A DNA stretch of 24,342 nucleotides, taken from JAQVUB01 sp033809415. GTDB lineage: Bacteria; Verrucomicrobiota; Lentisphaeria; Oligosphaerales; Oligosphaeraceae. Location of the stretch: NCBI GenBank assembly GCA_033809415.1, contig JAPXLT010000036.1:1-24342 (forward strand), written 5' to 3'. Below, piece after piece: positions 1 to 7,990 of the stretch (position 1 is its first letter; every line of letters begins with the position of its first letter). The position numbers and the translations under genes were made by a program. The notes below the pieces were generated by a model that ran no database searches, was not told the DNA's origin, and was given only the letters and a program-made list of their open reading frames with translations.

Positions 1-481
1 GATCGGTGAAGGCATCAAAAACACAGCCAAAAATGGGATTGGCCTCAGGAATCGGAGTCTCCGGGCAGAATTGCGGCACCATCACCAGGTATGCGGCATC
101 CTGCACCAGTTGGGCACAGGCACGATGATCTGCATGATAATCGCAGGTGCGATGGGAAAGCACCACATCCGGACGGAATTGCCGGATCAGCCGGATGACC
201 TCCTTGCGGTTTTCCACAGTGGCTTCGAGTTCGCAATCGTGGTGATCCATCACCTGATATTCCGCAATGCCGAAAATGGCAGCCGCCTTCTGAGTCTCAT
301 GCCAGCGACGCTCTGCCAGTTCTTTCCCATGCATCAGCCGATGCCCGCAGTCACCATTGGACATCGAAACAAATTTCACTGTATGCCCTGCCTTCGCCAA
401 CTGGATCGCTGTCCCGCCAAAACGAATATCCGCATCATCCGGATGCGCACCAATCATCAGAAATCGTCTGCTGTTCGCCAT
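1..481 (-). CDS. PIG-L family deacetylase, 3' end cut off by window edge
   Basis: The first 160 codons of a gene reading leftward out of the window can be seen. The protein starts MANSRRFLMIGAHPDDADIR. The AHPDD motif (residues 12-16) followed by FGG, and the later HADH (116-119), are the zinc-binding signature of the PIG-L/LmbE N-deacetylase family, which removes acetyl groups from GlcNAc-type substrates; H13, D16 and H119 are the likely zinc ligands. The start at 481 is supported by a GAGGAG ribosome site 8 nt upstream. No signal peptide is seen, so it is probably cytoplasmic. It lies downstream of, and on the same strand as, the GH20-like gene, which fits amino-sugar glycan processing, but 359 bp of repeats separate them. 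The substrate cannot be told from sequence. Confidence 0.9.
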   Translation of the reverse strand, partial: MANSRRFLMIGAHPDDADIRFGGTAIQLAKAGHTVKFVSMSNGDCGHRLMHGKELAERRWHETQKAAAIFGIAEYQVMDHHDCELEATVENRKEVIRLIRQFRPDVVLSHRTCDYHADHRACAQLVQDAAYLVMVPQFCPETPIPEANPIFGCVFDAFTD

Positions 482-574
482 TGAAAATGCTCCTCTGCCT
501 GTACAGAACAAATATCATCTGTCAAGCACGCAAATACAAATCGAAGCAACAAATTAACCCACATCCAAAAAGGA

Positions 575-826
575 TTTTTTAACCACGAACCACACGAAAA
601 GACACGAAAATTTTTATAGGGTTGCTACTTCGACGGATGGGATGGCACGCGGTTAAAAAAGTAGCGCAACCGTCCCGGTTGTGATTGACGCTTGCCCTCC
701 CATGTTCGAATGCTCCCGTATGCAAGAGGCAGGATGCAGATCAGTCGGGGAAAAAAGATAGGAATTGGCGGTACCTTAAAAGTACGAAATTTTCGTGCCT
801 TTTCGTGCTTTTTCGTGGTTAAAAAA
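575..826. repeat. Composite intergenic element with about 40-bp imperfect inverted ends
   Basis: This fills most of the 359-bp gap between the PIG-L and GH20-like genes. The left end (TTTTTTAACCACGAA, then two more cacgaaaa units) is the imperfect reverse complement of the right end (788-826), giving arms of about 40 bp around about 170 bp. Inside, 615-750 matches 24014-24145 at the other end of the window, including the hairpin GCAACCG-tcc-CGGTTGT at 664-681. No ORF of note and no clear target-site duplication is visible. It resembles a MITE or a large RNA hairpin. Confidence 0.75.
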
Positions 827-840
827 TGAGTTATTAGCGA

Positions 841-2646
841 TCAGTCCGCGCCAAGATTCTTTTTTGCCAATTGATCCAAGCCTATGAACATTGCATCATA
901 TTGCTCGAAAAGTCGGCAGGTCCACTCGTTCAGCGATTGCGGCGGCAATTCATCGGCAAATGTTTCCCGCAAAAGTTCCTTCATAAGCATGATTTCCCCT
1001 TTCAAAGAATTACCGTATGCATCGCCAGCCATCTGTCCTGCGCTATTGCGGACAAAGCTGGTCAGTCGGCGAATGAGGTGTTCGCTGCGCATGGCGACAC
1101 GGAATTTTTGATAGAGCCACATCATCTCCGGAATGATGTCCTTTTCCAGCAATTGAAATTCCGCATCCAAATGTTCTGCCCAATTCATGTACCACTCCTT
1201 TTCGGAGAAAGTCATGACCGAAATCATCCGGGAAAGCGAAGCGGCATTTTTTCCGAAAGAAGCATCGTAGCGCTTCTCGATTTCCGGAATGGAAAGAGAT
1301 TTTTTCCACATCAACAATCCGCCCTGCGCCAACGACAAGTCCCGCACGGACAACGGACCTCGGGCCGCATCCAGGGAATTGCTCCCCGCCCAGCGAGTCA
1401 TTACCATGCCATTGACACCGGCACGCACCCACAACTGCATATTGCTCCAAGTGCGCAAAGGATCGCCAAACACCGCATTATAGGCGGACGGTGCCAGCAC
1501 CGAAGCGCCCCAGACTTCCAGTCCGCACCTTTTCATCGGTTCCAGCAACGGCAATTCCGGCACGACAGTCAAGTCGTCTCCGGGATTCGCACCGACCGTC
1601 CGGCGGCAGCATTCATACACGTCGGCAGGGGCATTCTCGATAAAATCGGTAAAAAACTGTGGAGCATCCTGAAAATCCGCCGGACTGTTTATTTTATCCA
1701 GCCATTTGCGGCTGATCATAATGGTCTCCCTCATCTGGATGTGATTGACCTCCAGATTTTCCGGCAGATAAGACCAATAGAGAAGCACCGTCTCCTGTGG
1801 CAGGCGTGAAATCAGGTCAAAACGCTTCGCCCGTGCCAGCATGTCGTGCCAGAGAACCGGCCTGAATCCTTTGGCTGATGCGTAACGGCAAACCCGGTCG
1901 ATATGCTTGAAAAAAAGCTCTTCACGGGAACTGTCGGCAACAAAACGGGCGCAATCAGGGCATTTGCCCAGATTGCGGACCTCGTCTCCCCCGATATGAA
2001 AATATTCCGAATCGTGGTGCAACGTGGCTACTTCATCGAAGACCTTCCGCCACAATTCGTATGCCGCTTCATTAAGCGGACAGAGCTGGCTGAATTGATC
2101 CGGGCACTCGGAATATTTCCGGTATTCCGGCAAACGCAGCAGATACTCCAAGTGGCCGAAACTCTGCACCAGCGGGATCACCTTGATGCCATTTTCATTG
2201 GCGATGTGGATTATTTCCCGGATTTCGTCATGCCCGAAAGCATCGGGGGCATCCACTCCGGGCAGCGCGTCCAGTCTTATCCGGTTCTCATATTCCATGA
2301 GGATGTAATTGTAACGCAGAGTCCGGAGGCGCTCCATAGTGCGCCTAATGTCCGGCATGCCGCCGGTCCCCTTCTTTAAATCCAGATGGTAGCAGCGCAA
2401 GGAAATATCCGGCTCGTCGTGGTAACTGCCGCAGGCAATGCCGCCATCCTGGCGAAATATGTCGCGAAGCAGGTCTCCAGCATAAAGCAGGCCATTATCT
2501 CCCCCCTTCACCACGCATCGATCCTCAACGGCGTCAATGCTGAAGCCATCGCCCATTTCGGAAGACAGAAAATACTCCACTTCACCACAGAAAAATTTAC
2601 CGGGCACGAGTTTATTCACTCCGAGTGGAAATAATTCCTTAAGCAT
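841..2646 (-). CDS. GH20-like beta-N-acetylhexosaminidase
   Basis: This 601-residue protein carries the GH20 signature FHIGGDE at residues 216-222. D221 and E222 are the expected polarising and acid/base pair of the substrate-assisted mechanism that releases terminal GlcNAc or GalNAc. An N-terminal alpha/beta region (about 1-80) precedes the TIM barrel (about 85-420), and a helical C-terminal part follows (about 430-601). Other barrel features include the stretch IKVIPLVQSFGHLEYLL (154-170) and a C-x2-C pair after the active site (229, 232). No signal peptide is seen, so it probably acts on imported oligosaccharides. It lies 57 bp downstream of the oxidoreductase gene and is likely cotranscribed. 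Its start is preceded by a cacgaaaa repeat rather than a clear Shine-Dalgarno sequence, so the exact start is less sure. The long ORF on the opposite strand is a shadow. Confidence 0.88.
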   Translation of the reverse strand: MLKELFPLGVNKLVPGKFFCGEVEYFLSSEMGDGFSIDAVEDRCVVKGGDNGLLYAGDLLRDIFRQDGGIACGSYHDEPDISLRCYHLDLKKGTGGMPDIRRTMERLRTLRYNYILMEYENRIRLDALPGVDAPDAFGHDEIREIIHIANENGIKVIPLVQSFGHLEYLLRLPEYRKYSECPDQFSQLCPLNEAAYELWRKVFDEVATLHHDSEYFHIGGDEVRNLGKCPDCARFVADSSREELFFKHIDRVCRYASAKGFRPVLWHDMLARAKRFDLISRLPQETVLLYWSYLPENLEVNHIQMRETIMISRKWLDKINSPADFQDAPQFFTDFIENAPADVYECCRRTVGANPGDDLTVVPELPLLEPMKRCGLEVWGASVLAPSAYNAVFGDPLRTWSNMQLWVRAGVNGMVMTRWAGSNSLDAARGPLSVRDLSLAQGGLLMWKKSLSIPEIEKRYDASFGKNAASLSRMISVMTFSEKEWYMNWAEHLDAEFQLLEKDIIPEMMWLYQKFRVAMRSEHLIRRLTSFVRNSAGQMAGDAYGNSLKGEIMLMKELLRETFADELPPQSLNEWTCRLFEQYDAMFIGLDQLAKKNLGAD

Positions 2647-2648
2647 AA

Positions 2649-2682
2649 TTTTCGTTCTTTTTCGTGCTTTTCGTAGTTAAAA
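2649..2682. repeat. Single cacgaaaa-type tract between two genes
   Basis: This is a lone copy of the ttcgtg...ttcgtagttaaaa module, about 9-10 nt periodic, occupying most of the 57-bp space between the oxidoreductase and GH20-like genes. It lies immediately before the GH20 start codon and would be part of the transcript. Confidence 0.8.
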
Positions 2683-2703
2683 TAGGTTGTTTTCGTTGCG
2701 TTT

Positions 2704-3861
2704 TCAGATTTCCGTTTTGAAATTGTCATCCCACGGATAGCGGATGGGTATTTTCACTCCGCTGCGTTCAGCGGAGGCCTGGGCATAGATTCCTGGCAGG
2801 GTCATTGCAAGGCCTTTTTGCAAATTGATCGGCGCCTCTTTTTCCTTGTTTTGCAGCGCCTCGATGAACCGGTGCCAGAGAAGGGAATCCGCCCCGCCAT
2901 GCCCGAACATCGCCGCGGCATTCCGCTGGCTGCGGATTTCGACTTCCTTCGGGGCGAATCCGACCGGGATTTCGGTCCATTTGTCCATGCCGTACAGTTT
3001 CCGGGAGCTGAAGGCGGTGCGGGCGGGCTGCGAGCCGCGTTGCGCAAGGTGTTCAAAATATCCTTCGCTGCCGAAGACGCGGAAGGAATGATGTCCTGTC
3101 GTGCATTGGTTGATGTAGCTGTTTGTCTGGCGGATAAGGACTCCGGAATCCGTCTGGTAGAGTGCCACCATCAGGTCTTCGGCTTCTGGGATGTCGGTGA
3201 CGTGGCTGCCGGTTGAAAGGCAGGTGACATGACGCGGGACTTCATCAAGGATGCTGAGAAGCGGCCCAAGGGAATGGGTGCAATAGGTGATCGGATAACG
3301 GTGATTTCCCCTTCCGGGCTTGCGCCACGGGCTTTCCTCCCAGAGCGGGCGGCAGTCATGAATATATTCCGCTTCCAGATAGTATGGTTTCCCGAGCAGC
3401 CCCTGCCGCGCCAGGTCCTGCATGGCGAGAACAAAGCCCCAGCCGCAGGTGGTTGCGCCGGTCATCAGCATGGCCGACGAGGCGGCCTGGACTTCCCACA
3501 GCATCTTTGCTTCCGCCAGGCTGGCCACCGACGGAATGTCCGAATAGACATGAATCCCTTTTTTCAGCGCCTTGGCGCAGAATTCGGCATGGCATGTGGC
3601 GGGGGTTTCGACCATGATGATATCAAGTTCTTCCTGATCCAGCATTTCATCATACTGGTCGTAAAATTTGACGTCGGGCATCTCATCGGCAAGCGGCGGC
3701 TGATGTCCGCCGTAATAGAAATGGACGTCTTTATAGAACAAGTCGGCATTGAGATCGCAGGCGGCGACCGCCTTTACGCCGTCAATGCCTTTGGCGACCC
3801 ATTGAAACATGGCCCGGCCGCGGTGCCCGAGACCAACCACACCCATTCGAAAATCAGCCAT
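2704..3861 (-). CDS. Gfo/Idh/MocA family NAD(P)-dependent oxidoreductase
   Basis: This 385-residue protein has the N-terminal Rossmann motif GLGHRG (G10, G12, G15) and, after strand 5, VETPATCHAEF (84-94) with KGIHVYSDIP (101-110). That is where the family normally has its EKP motif. Here the lysine position is isoleucine, so classical sugar-dehydrogenase chemistry is doubtful. A YPITYCTHSLGPL segment in the C-terminal domain resembles the H-x-x-GP region of the GH109-like branch, whose members cleave N-acetylgalactosaminides by an NAD-dependent redox route. That assignment is inference. The start at 3861 has a strong AGGAGG site 10 nt upstream. It is the first gene of a likely two- or three-gene unit with the GH20-like and PIG-L genes. 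No signal peptide is seen. Confidence 0.88.
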   Translation of the reverse strand: MADFRMGVVGLGHRGRAMFQWVAKGIDGVKAVAACDLNADLFYKDVHFYYGGHQPPLADEMPDVKFYDQYDEMLDQEELDIIMVETPATCHAEFCAKALKKGIHVYSDIPSVASLAEAKMLWEVQAASSAMLMTGATTCGWGFVLAMQDLARQGLLGKPYYLEAEYIHDCRPLWEESPWRKPGRGNHRYPITYCTHSLGPLLSILDEVPRHVTCLSTGSHVTDIPEAEDLMVALYQTDSGVLIRQTNSYINQCTTGHHSFRVFGSEGYFEHLAQRGSQPARTAFSSRKLYGMDKWTEIPVGFAPKEVEIRSQRNAAAMFGHGGADSLLWHRFIEALQNKEKEAPINLQKGLAMTLPGIYAQASAERSGVKIPIRYPWDDNFKTEI

Positions 3862-4001
3862 AGTGAATTACCTCCTCAAAAAGTACCTGAAGCGCAAAAC
3901 ATTACCTTTATGTAGCAGACACCCGACGTCCAACCCCTGCCCCCCAATACTCTTAACTTAACGCTTTGTAACCATACCGACGACGGAACTCCGTAAAGCC
4001 G

Positions 4002-4066
4002 ACCTTGGCGTTCTTGGCGTCTTGGCGGTTCAATGACGAGGAACCAACCGCCAAGAACGCCAAGGT
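4002..4066. repeat. Nested ccaag-type inverted repeat
   Basis: ACCTTGGCGTTCTTGGCG at 4002-4019 continues to GGTT at 4030. It pairs with the 21-nt arm at 4046-4066; the left arm carries 8 extra nt, and an alternative 11-bp hairpin uses those instead. The units repeat every 9 nt (gccaagaac, gccaaggtc). The flanks match the gtaaagcc...ttccgct stretch found uninterrupted near 7828 and 12391, so this looks like an insertion into that module. Confidence 0.7.
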
Positions 4067-4123
4067 CGCCAAGCAATCGGAGAAAACAGCAAACCAGACC
4101 GAAATTCCGCTTGCAAGCTCATT

Positions 4124-4262
4124 CGTCAAAGCAGCAACCCTACAAATTTTCCGAGTTTTCCGTGCTTTCCGTGGACAAAAAATGGGTTGTGNNNNNNNNN
4201 NTTAGCCCACGCCAAGCCTTTTCGTGTATTTCGTGGTTAAAAACCTGCACCCTGCACCCTAC
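4124..4262. repeat. Repeat block with assembly gap: cacggaaa tract, hairpin, cacgaaaa tract
   Basis: The order is gtcaaagcagcaaccctac, then the ttttccg tract to 4182, a hairpin region containing 10 N (4192-4201), the ttcgtg tract at 4219-4243, and two caccctg units. The block is nearly the same as 11071-11183 and ends at the stop codon of the DUF4838-type gene. Together with the element at 4002-4066 it fills the 402-bp gap from 3862. Confidence 0.8.
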
Positions 4263-4263
4263 C

Positions 4264-7092
4264 TCACAAGAGGTCGGCGAAGAGCACCTCTTCCAATATA
4301 AACCATCCCCAGTAATAATTCCTGGCCTCGTCAAAGCTGGCTCCGCACAAGCCATCTTTTTCGGTGTCTGCGGTGACATTCCGGATGGTGATGGTGTTTT
4401 CCCCTTCCTCGAGGAGGCCCGCCGGAATAGGGAATGCCTGCTGCGTCCAGCGGTCCTTGAGGAATCCGGTTTTCCCCTGATAGATGCTTTTGCCGTTCAC
4501 CAGGATCTCGATGCGGGCGGTGTCCTCTTTCTTTTCATCCTGAATCCCCTTGAGGAGCATTTTTACTTCATGATCGGGTTTTTTCCGGAGGATGAGTGTC
4601 CCCTGGACCATTCCGAAGGATGAACTCGGCCGCCGCAGGATGACTGCTTGGACTGAGTCCTCGCGCATCCAGCCGCAGTCCGGTGAAACCTGTCCTCCGG
4701 CAAAGCCCCTGGCGGGCATGACGATCCCCTGCGGAGTCTCCTTTTGCGCATCGGGGCTGCGCCCGCCAAGTGCCTGCAGCGGATCGGCAATCAGCTTCGC
4801 CACCTCGGACGTATTGAACCATGGATTGGTTTTGCCGATGGCATACAGATGGGAACTGGCGAACCATTCCGGGGCGTAGCCTTCCCGATTCATGTAGGAA
4901 ACGTTGCGCTCCTTGCAAAGCGAGCAGAACTCCGCCAGGCGCCTGGCGTATTCCGGAAATTCGGCCTTGTCAACATTGACCCGACCCAGGCAATTGTCGG
5001 ATAGATAACTCCAGAGAAAAGAAATCTTTTCCTTGAACACATAGTTCCGGTAGACGGTCTGGCCCGCCTTCTGCTCAGCCAAGTCAAGCAGCGGGAGGCA
5101 TTGCCGGGCCAGCTCCTTGGTGATGAATCCGCGCTTGACTTCCTCGCAACCCTGCGCCCAGTTGGCTTTCATCGGTGCTTCCTGGATAATATCGAAGTAT
5201 TGCCGCAGAACCGGCGCCGCATCCGGGCCGTAGTGCATCGGCAGGAAGCGGTCGATCAAGGCCTCGAGGTCGAGTTTCGGATCGATGCTAAGCCTTGTCT
5301 GCGCGTAAATGTTCAGATCAAAGAAGGAATGGCTTCCAGGGACAACACCGTTGCTGTAGGTGGAAACAAGAAAGCAATTTCTCAGCACTTTATACCGTTT
5401 TTCAGCGATATGGCGGGTCAAACGGGTGTTGAAGTGGAATTTAGGATGGATATTCATCATTTCCCGGTAATTGACTGGATGGGCGTAAAGAGCCATGTGT
5501 CCTGCGCAGAGCCGATCCCATTCAGCCAGATATTTCCGTCCGGTTTCATTGTACGGATGGTCGAAGTTGTTCTGCGCCCCCCAGGGAGTCGGATGATAAG
5601 CCGTATAGAGGATCAGCACATTGCTTTCCGGGAACACTTTTTGGGGCGCCTGCAAAGTATCCACATAACTGGTTGTCATCACATAGTTTTGCGGGAATTC
5701 CTTGCGTGTGATCCCGGCCACCTGGTTGGCAAAGTGGATATAGAGGTCGGTTGTCGAGCCGACTGCCTGGCAGGCGGGGCATCGGCAGTAAAGGCCGCCG
5801 CCGTCTCCATCATAAACCTCATAGAAGAAGCAATGCCGGTTGATGCGCATGATTTGCAAGAGCCTGTCCGCATAGAGTTGGATGAACTCCGGATTTGACA
5901 GGCAATAATGCACATCCCTGCAACCCACGGTCTGCCTTTTTCCATCCGCTTGCATGGCAAACCATTCCGGATGCGTCTGATGGAACTCTTTGATGGAAAC
6001 CACGCTGTTGCCGGGATGAGCGGCATAGCCGCCTCCATAGTACTGATAATCCGCGCAGCGGCTGGGCGTGTAGCCTTTCAGCTCCACTCTTCCGGCACGG
6101 ACTTCACTCGAGCGGATGGGCACCGCCGGATTCAGGCTTTTTTCCCAGGCGACAACCTGGTAGTCTCCCGATTCCGGAAAATGGAAATGGTCTTCCGCCG
6201 TATAATGGATGCCGAGGTGCTCGAGCAGCTGGACCACCCCCAGATATGGACCGCCGTAAATGTGGCCGGCGATTCCGGCCCTGCCGGCACCAATCCGGAT
6301 GGCCGTTCCGCCTTCGCCAATATTCTGCAGCAAGCTGCCGTCCTGAAAGACCCCCGCCTTCTCCGCCGCTTTGCCGATGTAGAGGGCATTCTTCCGGAAA
6401 TCATCTTCATGGACCGCTTCGAGCAGGGGGATTTTCTTGCCGCCGCAGCGCTGAAATGCGAAGCGGAACATTTTCGCAGCTTCATAATCGTTGAGAGTAT
6501 TGATGTCATCGGTCTGCATCCAGTAGACGGCCTCGCAGGGCTTTCCATCGAGGAGCAGCTCCCTGCCGGCAATATCCTTCGGATCAATCTCGCGGACGCA
6601 CAGGTTTCTGATTTCAACGACCGCATCCTTCGGAGAAAAAATTTGCAGTGTCGTGGTATGGCGATTCAGGGGAACAGGGACTTTTTCTGAATATTCCGCC
6701 CATTCGGAGGAGGCGGGAACGGTTCTGGACACGGTAGGCACCCACGGGCCGAATTCCGCCTGGGAAAAGTTGAGCGACCAAGTGAAGTTTTTCGGGCAGC
6801 GGTACTGGAAGGAGACCTGGTAGCAGTCGCCGGTGGCATATCGGTTGAGCATATAATGCGCGCTGCTTGCTTTCCCGTCCTCTTTCGGCCCGATGGAAAG
6901 CGTCCAGTCTTTCACCTTCACATTTTCTGTACGCCGGTAGGTTACCCAGAGGCTTCCGGAATGCGAATTGAAGTCCGGCACCCCCTCGAAGTATTGTCGC
7001 AGGATCTGGTTGTCTCCCTTGAAGACTGTATCGGATGCGGCGGCGGCCAGCACAAGACTACTGGTCATCATTATGGCGAGCATTTGCTTCAT
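4264..7092 (-). CDS. Secreted DUF4838-type glycosidase-like protein
   Basis: This 942-residue protein opens with a signal peptide (MKQMLAIMMTSSLVLAAAAS). A beta-sandwich, probably carbohydrate-binding, covers about 30-175. A GH67-like N-terminal fold follows, then a catalytic-like region around 370-560 with HPEWFAM near 377 and EVYDGDGGGLYCRCPAC near 424-440. The C-x-C-x2-C pattern after an acidic loop is typical of DUF4838 proteins, which sit in glycosidase clans and in polysaccharide-use loci. A jelly-roll-like domain closes the protein (about 840-942). An AGGAGA site 6-7 nt upstream of 7092 fixes the start. The frame stays open 43 more codons to 7221, but that stretch is the intergenic hairpin repeat read as protein and should not be included. 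The likely role is extracytoplasmic glycan cleavage; the substrate is unknown. Confidence 0.85.
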   Translation of the reverse strand: MKQMLAIMMTSSLVLAAAASDTVFKGDNQILRQYFEGVPDFNSHSGSLWVTYRRTENVKVKDWTLSIGPKEDGKASSAHYMLNRYATGDCYQVSFQYRCPKNFTWSLNFSQAEFGPWVPTVSRTVPASSEWAEYSEKVPVPLNRHTTTLQIFSPKDAVVEIRNLCVREIDPKDIAGRELLLDGKPCEAVYWMQTDDINTLNDYEAAKMFRFAFQRCGGKKIPLLEAVHEDDFRKNALYIGKAAEKAGVFQDGSLLQNIGEGGTAIRIGAGRAGIAGHIYGGPYLGVVQLLEHLGIHYTAEDHFHFPESGDYQVVAWEKSLNPAVPIRSSEVRAGRVELKGYTPSRCADYQYYGGGYAAHPGNSVVSIKEFHQTHPEWFAMQADGKRQTVGCRDVHYCLSNPEFIQLYADRLLQIMRINRHCFFYEVYDGDGGGLYCRCPACQAVGSTTDLYIHFANQVAGITRKEFPQNYVMTTSYVDTLQAPQKVFPESNVLILYTAYHPTPWGAQNNFDHPYNETGRKYLAEWDRLCAGHMALYAHPVNYREMMNIHPKFHFNTRLTRHIAEKRYKVLRNCFLVSTYSNGVVPGSHSFFDLNIYAQTRLSIDPKLDLEALIDRFLPMHYGPDAAPVLRQYFDIIQEAPMKANWAQGCEEVKRGFITKELARQCLPLLDLAEQKAGQTVYRNYVFKEKISFLWSYLSDNCLGRVNVDKAEFPEYARRLAEFCSLCKERNVSYMNREGYAPEWFASSHLYAIGKTNPWFNTSEVAKLIADPLQALGGRSPDAQKETPQGIVMPARGFAGGQVSPDCGWMREDSVQAVILRRPSSSFGMVQGTLILRKKPDHEVKMLLKGIQDEKKEDTARIEILVNGKSIYQGKTGFLKDRWTQQAFPIPAGLLEEGENTITIRNVTADTEKDGLCGASFDEARNYYWGWFILEEVLFADLL

Positions 7093-7133
7093 GGCGATTC
7101 TCCTTTTTTGTAATGGGTCTGTAGTACAGGGGG

Positions 7134-7316
7134 CAGGTTTAAAAAGTAGCGCAACCGTCCCGGTTGTGATTATTCTGACTGTCGTGGGGTGCAGGGGGCG
7201 CAGGTTTAAAAAGTGGCGCAACCGTCCCGGTTGTGATTATTCTGACTGTCGTTGGGCGGTGCGGGCTTGTCTTGTCCACACTGTCCACCACGCCTGACCC
7301 GCACCACGCACCACAG
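7134..7316. repeat. Tandem pair of CAACCG/CGGTTG hairpin modules plus GTGGAC 9-mer stub
   Basis: The unit starting caggtttaaaaagt occurs at 7134 and again at 7201 (period 67). Each copy holds the hairpin GCAACCG-tcc-CGGTTGT and ttattctgactgtcgt. To the right are two GTGGAC-type 9-mers (on the minus strand, 7271-7288), then cgcaccacgcaccacag. Read on the minus strand, the order of 9-mers, spacer and hairpin equals that at 10897-11054. It lies directly upstream of the DUF4838-type gene, inside its probable 5' leader. Confidence 0.8.
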
Positions 7317-7342
7317 AAGACTGACGTATCACCCTTTTTTAT

Positions 7343-7981
7343 CCTAAAAAAAGCAGCCAAAGCTGATATTTAGTCCTAATTCCTTTGTTTTCAAAGCTTT
7401 GTGAATCACATGCCGTTCACCATGTTGGTGAACAAGGGCGTCTTCAGTACTACTTTCCCTCAAAATCTTCTTTTTTGTGAAAGATTTTTCAAAGACCAAA
7501 CGCACAAGTTCCTGGCATAAAAGCCATTTCTCATTTTTGAGAAACTTTTTGAGTCGTGGACGTCAACTCACACCAAGAGATTCTTCTTTTTTCTCACGGA
7601 GGCACGGAGACACGGAGGTGGCGGCATCTCCAACTGGTCACACAAAGTCATCTGTTGATCCACCCTGGGCACAATCAATGCCATCCTCTTCCATCCAGCC
7701 CGTCACCTTCCCCTCCGTGCCTCGGTGCCTTTGTGAGGGAGTTTTTTGATTTTTCGGTGGTGGGAGAGGGAAGCCGGCTTCATGCCGGCGAGCAGCCGGC
7801 GCTCCATGTCGCCTCCGACGCAATTGCGTAAAGCCAACCTTGGCACGCAAGAGTTCCGCTGGAGCAGGCTCATCCGTCAAAGCAGCAACCCTACAAATTT
7901 TCCGAGTTTTCCGTGCTTTCCGTGGACAAAAAAAAGATTCTGATTGCCGATCAATGGAAAAAGTCAACTGCTTTTTTTAGG
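7343..7981. repeat. Gene-free 639-bp block bounded by perfect 14-bp inverted repeats
   Basis: CCTAAAAAAAGCAG at 7343-7356 and its exact reverse complement at 7968-7981 enclose repeat DNA only. Inside, from the left, are a decayed leader copy (minus strand, about 7400-7545), a cacggagg tract at 7591-7620 with an inverted partner near 7710-7742, a GCCGGC-ttcat-GCCGGC hairpin near 7772-7789, the palindrome ACGCAATTGCGT at 7818-7829, and a ttttccg tract at 7900-7930. Part of it (about 7689-7900) recurs at 12248-12460. Its right edge lies 9 nt beyond the stop codon of the next minus-strand gene. The ORFs here are short and repeat-derived. Confidence 0.7.
7400..7545 (-). repeat. Decayed third copy of the leader tail, pointing at the DUF4838-type gene
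   Basis: On the minus strand this reads tatgccaggaactt, then aaaatctttcac, caaaaaagaaga and agtagtac. These match the ends of the two long leaders at 15241-15320 and 19953-20030 in the same order. An 8-bp hairpin, GTTCACCA-aca-TGGTGAAC on the minus strand, follows at 7416-7434. It lacks the upstream hairpins and tandem array of the other copies. Confidence 0.55.
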
Positions 7982-7990
7982 TTTATGGTT

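Noticed and set aside
871..1809. 312-codon plus-strand ORF opposite the GH20-like gene
   Set aside because: It is an antisense shadow of a well-supported gene with catalytic motifs; no ribosome site or recognisable domain.
3229..3915. 228-codon plus-strand ORF opposite the oxidoreductase
   Set aside because: Antisense shadow of a gene with a strong start and Rossmann motif.
7093..7221. 43-codon N-terminal extension of the DUF4838-type protein
   Set aside because: It encodes the intergenic hairpin repeat and would bury the signal peptide; the internal ATG at 7092 has a good ribosome site.
7638..7967. Minus-strand ORF of 109 codons, with similar peptides at 10848-11150 and 12210-12443
   Set aside because: The shared KARKTRKICRVAAL-type peptide comes from the dispersed cacggaaa repeat; no ribosome site, and the frames continue into other repeats.
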